Of a stretch of DNA of 5,317 bases, positions 1 to 5,317 are shown one piece after another. The number at the start of each line of letters is the position of its first letter. The first letter of the stretch is position 1. The notes below the pieces were generated by a model, which saw nothing but the letters and a program-made list of their open reading frames with translations, made no database searches and had not been told where the DNA came from. Both the position numbers and the translations under genes were made by a program. This DNA is from B33-G16 sp964611035 (GTDB lineage: Bacteria > Desulfobacterota > DSM-4660 > Desulfatiglandales > B25-G16): contig CAZSWT010000131.1 of the NCBI GenBank assembly GCA_964611035.1, positions 1-5,317 of the forward strand. The letters are read 5' to 3'.

Positions 1-1148
1 TCAATATCACGCCTCAAATGTTTTTTAAGTTGAGTGACGAATATCTTGTCTGCTTCACCATCGTAAAAGGAGGTACCTCTCTTATCAACCGATGACCACC
101 CGCCTAAAGGAATAATCACCTTAACTGGACCCTGAGCCCCGTTCAATTTTTCTCCCATGGTATCCGCCACCTTTATAAGCTCTTCATGGGATAACCTCAA
201 GAATGTGCGGGCAGCATCATAGTCATATTTCTTCCGAGATGCATACTCCGGCTTATACTTGCGCTTGAGAGGAGACCCGAAATTTACGCCACACGGTGCA
301 ATAACCTGCGGTATCCCCTTTTTGCCGGCCGCTTCGAGTCGTGTGGGGCCTGCTGCCCGACTGAAACCGAGGAGCTCTTCGCCTACGCCGCCTGGAGCAA
401 GGTCGATTACAGCGCTAAAAATATCCTGGCGTTCTATTATTTCCTCCATAGCCCTGTCACCTATGCCAGCGGCGGAAAAACCAATGACCTGATATCCCTT
501 CTGCTCAAGCTTTTTTCTAATATTTACTGCACACTCCTCACAGGGCCCAAAATGTGTCATTGCTATTATAGGTTTTTCACCTTCAGGGGGAAAAGATACT
601 GGAATGCTAGACGAACCTTCTGCCATTCCACAAATGGCACCGGCAGCCCTGGCTAGCACATTTTTCATCATGGTATTGAGCCCGGCGATCTCCACTACAG
701 AGTGCATCAAAGTTATGTCTGCCGTGCCTATATACCTTGAAGCGAGCCCGGGAAGCGCCGCTGTGCTGGAGACAGCAATTTTTGGGATTCCAAAGGGGAG
801 TGACTTCATAATACTTGTTGCCATCCGAGTGCCTGTAGTACCACCTACACTTATTACCCCACTCAATTCACCATGAGAAAACAATTCCCTGACTTTTTGC
901 CTGGCCCCGTCCACCATGACCGGCATTCGTTTCCCCCTGTCATATATGAGTGCTACCTCCTCAAGGCTCTTACCGCCGGCCAGAATAACTTCTTCGCGGG
1001 TAATATCACAGCTCCCCTGAGCCTCACCTAACAAACCCATATCCAGGATCCTGGCCTGATGACCATGTGATTCTATCTGCTGGCTCAGAAACTGAGCCTC
1101 TTCCCACTTCTCTTCGGCCATTACCAGAATAATTATCACTTCATTCAT
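1..1148 (-). CDS. UPF0261 / Tm-1-like ATP-binding domain protein, copy B (3' end cut by window)
   Basis: This is the second UPF0261 (Tm-1-like) protein in the operon, with 382 residues visible. The frame runs off the window; alignment to copy A suggests about 30 C-terminal residues are missing. It has a hydrophobic first strand (VIIILV, residues 4-9), a glycine loop GGTTGT at 102-107, TSIMKSLPFGIPK at 111-123, MHSVVE at 148-153, ARAAGAICGM at 166-175 and IIPLGGWSSVD at 345-355. These match copy A closely. Two family motifs are eroded. Where copy A has GTLDSKGEE (residues 9-17), this protein has VMAEEKWEE; where copy A has HANGTGG, it has SAAGIGD (225-231). The ATG start follows the phosphatase-like gene by 31 bases. 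Its ribosome site is weak: an AGG (1164-1166) lies 15 bases upstream, so coupled translation is possible. Family membership is secure; the biochemical role is unknown, and a structural or regulatory partner of copy A is an inference. Confidence 0.88.
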   Translation of the reverse strand, partial: MNEVIIILVMAEEKWEEAQFLSQQIESHGHQARILDMGLLGEAQGSCDITREEVILAGGKSLEEVALIYDRGKRMPVMVDGARQKVRELFSHGELSGVISVGGTTGTRMATSIMKSLPFGIPKIAVSSTAALPGLASRYIGTADITLMHSVVEIAGLNTMMKNVLARAAGAICGMAEGSSSIPVSFPPEGEKPIIAMTHFGPCEECAVNIRKKLEQKGYQVIGFSAAGIGDRAMEEIIERQDIFSAVIDLAPGGVGEELLGFSRAAGPTRLEAAGKKGIPQVIAPCGVNFGSPLKRKYKPEYASRKKYDYDAARTFLRLSHEELIKVADTMGEKLNGAQGPVKVIIPLGGWSSVDKRGTSFYDGEADKIFVTQLKKHLRRDI

Positions 1149-1179
1149 CTGTATTATTACAATCCTTTTTTTGCTTTTC

Positions 1180-1782
1180 TTATCCTTGTATATACTCCAC
1201 AAACCTGTCCATACTGCTCGATAAGCATTGCTCTATATCGCTGATGTAGGAGACAGGATAGTCATCGGGCCAGATCCAGATCCCTGTTTTCTCGTCAATA
1301 TCCGGAAGTTTCATGGAATCCCCAATGTCTAAATCTGACTGGTGAGGCCCAAAGGCAAATTCTTTAAAGGTAAATATCCTACCCGATGACTCAGGGTAGA
1401 TTTGGAGGATTTCATCTCTAATTCGCCGATCTACAGCCAAAATCAATCCTGCCTCCACGACCATATTCTTATTGAGTTGCCTGGATCGGTATAATGAAAT
1501 ATCTATTCCTCTTTGAGCTAGATAGTCTATGGCATAAATATTGGGGCTTTTGCCAAAGTAAGGGTACTCGAATACGAGCCCATGTTCGCTGGCATGCTCA
1601 AGATAAGCCCTGGGGAAAATACCGGCAGATCCTATGTCTACCTTGTCTAGCAGTTGAGGACGCGTATCTTTTAGCCTCTGCCGGAGAAGATTTTCTGCTA
1701 TCACACTCCTTTCCCGGTTGCCGCAACAGACGAACAGAACAGATGGTTTATCTTTACTCCTACTCATATCATTCAACGGCAA
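1180..1782 (-). CDS. Divergent low-molecular-weight phosphotyrosine phosphatase-like protein
   Basis: Cytosolic 200-residue protein of the LMW protein-tyrosine phosphatase / arsenate reductase (Wzb-ArsC) fold. The phosphate-binding loop VCCGNRERS (residues 18-26) satisfies C-x5-R-S, with C19 as the expected nucleophile and R25 as the phosphate-binding arginine. Other family marks are GSAG (51-54), GIDIS followed by SRQL (92-103) and AGLILAVDRRIRDEIL (111-126). The usual PDPYGG general-acid region is not clear; PDDYP (172-176) is the best match, with D173 as candidate acid. At 200 residues it is longer than the usual roughly 150. About 15 extra residues lie between the SAG motif and GIDIS, and more lie before PDDY. 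The start chosen is TTG at 1782, because AGGTGGGGA lies at proper spacing before it; ATG at 1767 is the alternative and would also keep the active site. It begins 17 bases after the ligase stop. The fold is well supported; tyrosine phosphatase, arsenate reductase or another phospho-ester role cannot be separated from sequence alone. Confidence 0.85.
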   Translation of the reverse strand: MPLNDMSRSKDKPSVLFVCCGNRERSVIAENLLRQRLKDTRPQLLDKVDIGSAGIFPRAYLEHASEHGLVFEYPYFGKSPNIYAIDYLAQRGIDISLYRSRQLNKNMVVEAGLILAVDRRIRDEILQIYPESSGRIFTFKEFAFGPHQSDLDIGDSMKLPDIDEKTGIWIWPDDYPVSYISDIEQCLSSSMDRFVEYIQG

Positions 1783-1785
1783 TTA

Positions 1786-1794
1786 TCCCCACCT
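1786..1794 (-). promoter_or_regulatory. Ribosome binding site favouring a TTG start
   Basis: AGGTGGGGA on the minus strand resembles AGGAGG. The AGGTGG core ends 6 bases before the TTG at 1782. The in-frame ATG at 1767 is about 20 bases away, too far for this site. This decides the preferred start of the phosphatase-like gene. The site lies in the 17-base gap after the ligase stop codon. Confidence 0.5.
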
Positions 1795-1799
1795 GCCGA

Positions 1800-3464
1800 T
1801 CATTCTATCTTGCCTTCTTCCTTGAGTTTATCCGTAATCATTTTTATCATTGCTTTGTTATCTATCTTGCCGCTTTCACCCACAAGGGGAAGGGTATCTA
1901 AGACCTCCAACCTTTCAGGAAGTTTAAACGCAGCAATTTTCTTACTCTTCAGATATTCAACCATCTCCTCAAAGGTAAATTGCTCTCCCTCTTTAAGAGT
2001 GACGAAGGCGCATGCCCGTTCACCCATATCCGGATCAGGCATAGGCACCACAGCTGCGTTGGTCACCTTCCCGTATGCCAGGAGGTAATCTTCAATCTCT
2101 TTGGGGTAGATGTTCTGTCCACCACGGATGATGATGTTCTTTTTTCTACCCATAATTTTCAGATAGCCGTCGTCCATAAGGGTGACCAGGTCGCCTGGAG
2201 TGGCAAATCCGTTTTCATCGAAGGCCTCAGTCATAGTCTTTTCAAGGTCTTGAAAATAACCGATTGAGTTACCGGGTCCTTTAAACCAAAGAGTACCTAC
2301 CTCTCCCTGCTTCACCGGCTTCCCTGAATCATCCAATACCTTGACCTCAATTCCTGGATGCAATCTACCAACAGTGGTATATCTTTGCTCCTTAGATGCG
2401 GTTATCGGTACACCGGAAATAGAACCTGTATCCTGAGTTCCGTAAGTTCCCAGGACTGGACAGCCGAACTTCTCTTCAGCCTCTTTTGCCAAAGGTGGCG
2501 GCAGATAGCCTCCGGCAGTCTTTATAATGCGCAATGAAGACAGGTCATATTTTTCCACAGGGAGCTCTAATAACCTTGCCAGTTGCGTCGGCACAAGGGC
2601 AATGAGGCTAACCCTCTCTTTCTCCATAAATGCAAGAGTCTCTTCTCCCCTATACTGATATTCCAACGCAATTTTAGCTCCGGCTACTGGAGCAGTGACA
2701 TAGGCCGGTGTACCTCCTGCTGCCCCGGAGAGGGGGGCAATCGCAAGGACACAATCATCAGTACCGAGTTCCCAATTCCGGATGTGCGCTTTTGCTGTCC
2801 AAATGTCGCGAGCAGCAATCCTATGTTCAATTAGTTTGGGAAGGCCCGTGGTACCGGTCGTGGTGACAAGAAATCCTACCTCCTCTACAGCATCCACTTT
2901 TCTGGCCAGAAGATCAATGGGATCATATTCCTGCTCATAAGGGTAGTCCATGATCTTTTGAAGAGAGGTACAATCTTCCGGGACATCATCTCCTGCTACA
3001 ATAATATATTTCAGGTGCGGCAAATTGCCCTGGAGATCCTTTGCCATTTCGTAGTGGTCGAATTTACGATATTCTCTGGGGATCACAATCCCTGCCGCCT
3101 CTGTCCTGGTGGTAATATCTGCTAACTCAGTTTGCCGGAAGGTCGTCATTTCCGGAATCGCTATGACTCCCGCTTTTTGACAGGCAAGACGCACCAGAAC
3201 CTGTTCCACACAGTTAGGCAGTTGCACCATCAATCTGTCATCCCTTTTCAATTTCAGCTCTTTAACCAGAGCAAAGGCAATTCTGTCTATTTTTTCCTTG
3301 GCTTCTTTCCAGGTTAGCCTACTGCCGATAGAATCTACCAGGGCATCATTATCTGGCCATTTTCTGGCGTTTCTATCCCAATAATCAGGAAGAATAGTTT
3401 TATCCCAATACCCCTCTTTTAAGTATCTCTGTATTTCTTCCACGTCGTAGCGTACTGGCTTCAT
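1800..3464 (-). CDS. AMP-forming acid:CoA ligase, EntE-like ANL family (AMP-binding enzyme)
   Basis: A 554-residue adenylate-forming enzyme of the ANL superfamily. It should activate a carboxylic acid with ATP to an acyl-AMP and pass the acyl group to CoA or a carrier. The N-terminus (EGYWDKTI, residues 17-24, then DYW and MVQLPN) resembles 2,3-dihydroxybenzoate-AMP ligases. Motifs in order: P-loop TTTGTTGLPK (201-210); YGTQD (341-345), where the usual metal-binding Glu of YGxTE is Asp345; GD (424-425); hinge region GRKKN (439-443) followed by IIIRGGQNIYPKEIED; and C-terminal ESGKIDNK with K533 as the expected catalytic lysine. The stretch SGAAGGTPA (246-254) replaces the HNxxxSSPG acid-pocket segment of EntE/DhbE, so dihydroxybenzoate is an unlikely substrate. 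No carrier protein is visible, which favours CoA as acceptor. ATG at 3464 is chosen over an in-frame GTG at 3482 because GGAGGT sits 8 bases before it. Length and all motifs look intact. The substrate is unknown. Confidence 0.93.
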   Translation of the reverse strand: MKPVRYDVEEIQRYLKEGYWDKTILPDYWDRNARKWPDNDALVDSIGSRLTWKEAKEKIDRIAFALVKELKLKRDDRLMVQLPNCVEQVLVRLACQKAGVIAIPEMTTFRQTELADITTRTEAAGIVIPREYRKFDHYEMAKDLQGNLPHLKYIIVAGDDVPEDCTSLQKIMDYPYEQEYDPIDLLARKVDAVEEVGFLVTTTGTTGLPKLIEHRIAARDIWTAKAHIRNWELGTDDCVLAIAPLSGAAGGTPAYVTAPVAGAKIALEYQYRGEETLAFMEKERVSLIALVPTQLARLLELPVEKYDLSSLRIIKTAGGYLPPPLAKEAEEKFGCPVLGTYGTQDTGSISGVPITASKEQRYTTVGRLHPGIEVKVLDDSGKPVKQGEVGTLWFKGPGNSIGYFQDLEKTMTEAFDENGFATPGDLVTLMDDGYLKIMGRKKNIIIRGGQNIYPKEIEDYLLAYGKVTNAAVVPMPDPDMGERACAFVTLKEGEQFTFEEMVEYLKSKKIAAFKLPERLEVLDTLPLVGESGKIDNKAMIKMITDKLKEEGKIE

Positions 3465-3472
3465 ATCGAAAC

Positions 3473-3478
3473 ACCTCC
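3473..3478 (-). promoter_or_regulatory. Strong Shine-Dalgarno site of the ligase gene
   Basis: A consensus GGAGGT reads on the minus strand, 8 bases before ATG at 3464. It would fall inside the coding sequence if the upstream in-frame GTG at 3482 were used, so it fixes the start. It is the strongest ribosome site in the operon and may give the ligase higher translation than its neighbours. Confidence 0.85.
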
Positions 3479-3511
3479 ACACAATATATTAAAGAAATAA
3501 CATTCATATTA

Positions 3512-4699
3512 TCATTGATCCTTTATCATCTTGATCATGAGATCAGCAGCTGCATCTGCAAAGGCCCTCTCATTAATATGGTAGTCAACTTTAATGACCT
3601 CAATATCTGATTTAAGAAATTCTTCTAATGTATCAGAGAAGGCCTTGCTGGACTCTGGATCAAATAAGATGTCTCCTTCTTTATCGGCTTCAGACCATCC
3701 CTTTAAAGGGATTAATACCTTTATCGGGTTATGGCTCTGATTCAATTTATAGGCGACTGTCTTTGCCAATATTCGTGACTCATCTGCGGTAAGTCTGATG
3801 GCAGACCTGAAGTCATAAAAAAATATCTTTCGATCTTTATATTTTTCCGGGATACTTTTATTATCAAATTCAAGAACAGCAGAGTCAAGTCCACCAGGTA
3901 TCACCAATCTTGGTGTATTTACACCTTCAGGTGTTTGCAGCCTCTGAGGACCAATTCCTCCACAGTAACCACCAAACATAGCATCGGCCAGCTCATGGGT
4001 AGCCAGATCCAAAGCCCCATCAAAAAAGGACTCTCCTATCATCTCGTCCATGGCCATCCCACCTGTGCCATTTGCATGAAAAGGAATTACCTCAAAATGA
4101 TTTTTTTCCAGGATAGACTTGATGTTTTCGGCAGCCTGGGTAATAAAACCAAACAGGGATAATGCCACACGGGGCAATTCTTTTTCCTCGTTATTATTTG
4201 CTGACATCATTCCACAAACAGCCCCTGCCGCTCTTTTCAAAATAAGCCTTGATATGGAATTCAGCCCCAACATATCTACCACGCTATGCATTATAGTGAT
4301 ATCCTTGGTGCCTATTGTCTGAGACATGTCACGGGAAGCCACAGTAGAAACCATAAATTTAGGAACCCCCAAAGGGAGAACCTTCATAATAGAGGTCCCC
4401 ATAAAAGTTCCTGTCCCACCACCCACCGAGATAATAGCCCCAATTTTCCCTTGATGAGAAAGATCAAGTATGAGTTTTTTCGCCTTCTCAATAATGGCTT
4501 CAACCATATTTGATCGTTCCATACCCTTAATATTTATTGATTTGGATACAGAAAAATCCGGTGGGAATTTAGACAAACCAGTGGTTCCAACATCAATAGT
4601 AATAGTCAAATACCCTTTTGACTCAATAACCTCTTTTAAGAATAAATGCTCCTCGCCCTTTGAGTCCAGGGTACCAACTATAGCAACCGATTTTTTCAT
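3512..4699 (-). CDS. UPF0261 / Tm-1-like ATP-binding domain protein, copy A (complete)
   Basis: Complete 395-residue UPF0261 protein, the family of the ATP-binding N-terminal part of tomato Tm-1. The predicted fold is two alpha/beta domains. Motifs: GTLDSKGEE (residues 9-17, the family's GTxDTKGEE), SVGGGTGT (91-98), GTSIMKVLPLGVPKFMVST (101-119), GTKDITIMHSVVD (130-142), KRAAGAVCGMM (155-165), FHANGTGGMAMDEMIGE (207-223), DLATHELADAMFGG (231-244), GPQRL (250-254), IPGGLDS (267-273), IPLKGWSEAD (330-339) and DYHIN (372-376). Every motif I know for the family is present, so this copy looks active. No membrane segment or signal peptide is seen. ATG at 4699 is the first possible start, since an in-frame TAA lies 3 codons upstream; AAGGT at short spacing is the ribosome site. 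It is the first gene of the putative operon, with 47 bases to the ligase. The reaction is unknown. Many relatives sit beside or fused to a TIM-barrel partner that is absent here. Confidence 0.93.
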   Translation of the reverse strand: MKKSVAIVGTLDSKGEEHLFLKEVIESKGYLTITIDVGTTGLSKFPPDFSVSKSINIKGMERSNMVEAIIEKAKKLILDLSHQGKIGAIISVGGGTGTFMGTSIMKVLPLGVPKFMVSTVASRDMSQTIGTKDITIMHSVVDMLGLNSISRLILKRAAGAVCGMMSANNNEEKELPRVALSLFGFITQAAENIKSILEKNHFEVIPFHANGTGGMAMDEMIGESFFDGALDLATHELADAMFGGYCGGIGPQRLQTPEGVNTPRLVIPGGLDSAVLEFDNKSIPEKYKDRKIFFYDFRSAIRLTADESRILAKTVAYKLNQSHNPIKVLIPLKGWSEADKEGDILFDPESSKAFSDTLEEFLKSDIEVIKVDYHINERAFADAAADLMIKMIKDQ

Positions 4700-4746
4700 C
4701 TTACCTTAAACCAATCGCACTGCTATCGATAAGGCTCACTCTCAAA

Positions 4747-4775
4747 TTGAATTGGTTTTTATAGGTTAAATTCAA
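4747..4775. repeat. Inverted repeat TTGAATT-N15-AATTCAA overlapping the promoter candidate
   Basis: Perfect 7-base arms at 4747-4753 and 4769-4775 with a 15-base spacer that contains the -10 candidate. The placement would suit a dimeric regulator's operator. The arms are AT-rich in an AT-rich region, so chance is a real alternative. Confidence 0.3.
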
Positions 4776-4787
4776 CGCAGGTTTCAG
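4758..4787 (-). promoter_or_regulatory. Candidate sigma70-type promoter for the operon (weak)
   Basis: On the minus strand TATAAA (4763-4758) lies 18 bases after CTGAAA (4787-4782), which matches TTGACA at 4 of 6 positions. Transcription would start near 4751, giving a leader of about 50 bases before the copy A gene. AT-rich DNA yields such matches by chance. The position, downstream of a probable terminator and just before the first gene, is the main support. Confidence 0.3.
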
Positions 4788-4854
4788 TGAGATAATTCCT
4801 TTTTGTATATTCATATTGGATTCTATGTAATTGCTCAAAATCTAGTGGATTTTA

Positions 4855-4870
4855 ACCCGCCTAGGCGGGT
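4855..4870. repeat. Perfect 16-bp palindrome ACCCGCCTAGGCGGGT
   Basis: A perfectly self-complementary GC-rich sequence in an otherwise AT-rich gap. TTTT lies to its left (one A bulged) and AAAA to its right, which extends the dyad. The T-run is on the 5' side on either strand, so it is not a classic intrinsic terminator by itself. It may be a REP-like extragenic palindrome, a dimer binding site, or a second hairpin behind the terminator next to it. Confidence 0.6.
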
Positions 4871-4893
4871 AAAACTGCTTATTCTTTAAGCAG
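4871..4893 (-). terminator. Probable intrinsic terminator of the response regulator gene
   Basis: The minus strand reads CTGCTTA-AAGAA-TAAGCAG then TTTT: a perfect 7-bp stem, 5-base loop and short T-run, 30 bases after the response regulator stop. The stem has only three G-C pairs, so termination may be incomplete. The adjacent GC palindrome (4855-4870) may strengthen it. It separates the regulator from the downstream operon. Confidence 0.5.
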
Positions 4894-4922
4894 ATACGAT
4901 TTTATTTGAACGAATCAGTTTT

Positions 4923-5317
4923 CTAGGGCCGATTTTTTTTCCTATCTCTAATGCTGGCCCTAAATCTCTCCCAAAACTCTTTGTTGGTATCCTGCCATGC
5001 AGCGCCCCATCTCTTTTCAAAATAAGAGGAAGGTAACCTATTCTGCCAGGGTTCCCAAGGGTTCTTTCCTTTTTCCTGAGCTTCTAAGATATCATTTAAA
5101 AAAACTGCAATATTCGTTATTTCTTCCTTGGGTAAATAAGAAACAGCTCCTTCTTTGATAGATTTTACGAGATTATCAGGACTAAATGCATGGGCTGTCA
5201 ACATGACTGCTGTTACTTTTCTCTGTTTAGCAATGTGTAACAGTCCATAGCCATTAACGCCCATGATATCCAAAATTGCTATATCAAAATTTTGGGATTC
5301 CAAAAACCCTTTGGCCT
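4923..5317 (-). CDS. Response regulator receiver protein with Trp-rich tail (5' end cut by window)
   Basis: C-terminal 131 or so residues of a CheY-like receiver protein. The frame stays open to the window edge (AKGFLESQ precedes NFDIAILDIMG), so the apparent TTG start at 5303 is not real and the N-terminal acidic pair is missing. Visible receiver residues are the phospho-acceptor Asp in AILDIMG (codon 5270-5268), the switch Thr in MLTAHAF (5198-5196) and the conserved Lys in YLPKEE (5129-5127). After the last receiver helix (NDILEAQEKGK) comes a tail of about 46 residues with PWEPW, FEKRWGAAWQDTNKEFWERF and a basic end, RDRKKNRP. No HTH or enzymatic output domain is present, so it is a single-domain regulator acting by protein contact or phosphotransfer. 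I recall this tail from Desulfobacterota regulators. It has its own terminator, so a functional link to the downstream operon is not implied. Confidence 0.88.
   Translation of the reverse strand, partial: AKGFLESQNFDIAILDIMGVNGYGLLHIAKQRKVTAVMLTAHAFSPDNLVKSIKEGAVSYLPKEEITNIAVFLNDILEAQEKGKNPWEPWQNRLPSSYFEKRWGAAWQDTNKEFWERFRASIRDRKKNRP

Noticed and set aside
780..794. 15-base direct repeat TTTTGGGATTCCAAA at 780-794 and 5290-5304
   Set aside because: Both copies are inside unrelated coding sequences and read in different frames (FGIPK versus LESQN). A partly symmetric AT-rich 15-mer is best explained as coincidence.
259..876. Plus-strand open frames at 259-492 and 604-876
   Set aside because: They lie antisense to the copy B UPF0261 gene, whose minus-strand frame is continuous and carries family motifs. 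Their proteins have no recognisable motif.
1180..1782. Calling the LMW-PTP-like gene an arsenate reductase (arsC)
   Set aside because: The extra cysteines that the thioredoxin-coupled ArsC enzymes use for their disulfide relay, spaced downstream of the loop, are not evident. There are no ars neighbours.
1494..2834. Plus-strand open frames at 1494-1901, 1810-2088, 1980-2267 and 2583-2834
   Set aside because: All overlap the phosphatase-like and ligase genes in antisense. They overlap one another and have low-complexity, unlikely composition.
3465..3482. GTG at 3482 as the ligase start
   Set aside because: It would place the consensus GGAGGT site inside the coding region and lacks a ribosome site of its own. 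ATG at 3464 is ideally spaced.
3132..4709. Plus-strand open frames at 3132-3317 and between 3935 and 4709
   Set aside because: They are antisense shadows of the ligase and copy A genes, with no motif support.

Overview
The window looks like a bacterial chromosome segment of moderate G+C. All five recognisable genes lie on the minus strand, and both ends are cut by the window edge. The best lineage hint is the response regulator at the right end: a receiver domain followed by a tryptophan-rich tail (PWEPW, then FEKRWGAAWQDTNKEFWERF). I associate that tail with the Desulfobacterota (former Deltaproteobacteria). This is recognition from memory, not a search, so the taxonomic call is tentative.

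Layout in transcription order, right to left. (1) 5317-4923: C-terminal part of a response regulator receiver protein. (2) 4922-4700: a 223-base intergenic region. It holds a 7-bp hairpin with a T-run (probable terminator of gene 1), a perfect 16-bp GC-rich palindrome, an AT-rich inverted repeat and a weak promoter candidate. (3) 4699-3512: a complete UPF0261 / Tm-1-like ATP-binding-domain protein (copy A). (4) 3464-1800: an AMP-forming acid:CoA ligase (ANL superfamily) with an EntE-like N-terminus. (5) 1782-1180: a divergent low-molecular-weight phosphotyrosine phosphatase-like protein. (6) 1148-1: a second UPF0261 protein (copy B), missing about its last 30 residues at the window edge. Gaps between genes 3-6 are 47, 17 and 31 bases on one strand, so they read as one operon. 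No RNA gene, insertion sequence or CRISPR array was seen.

The unusual part is the operon. Two strongly diverged Tm-1-like paralogues bracket an adenylating enzyme and a phosphatase-like protein. Copy A keeps the family glycine-rich and acidic motifs. Copy B keeps the core GGxTGT and MHSVV motifs but has lost the N-terminal GTxDSKGEE motif and the central HAxGTGG motif, although its frame is open. In plants and many microbes the UPF0261 domain is fused to or beside a TIM-barrel (phosphoenolpyruvate hydrolase-like) partner, and none is visible here. A plausible but unproven reading is an A/B hetero-oligomer acting on an organic acid, or its acyl-CoA, activated by the ligase. The phosphatase-like protein would have an accessory role.
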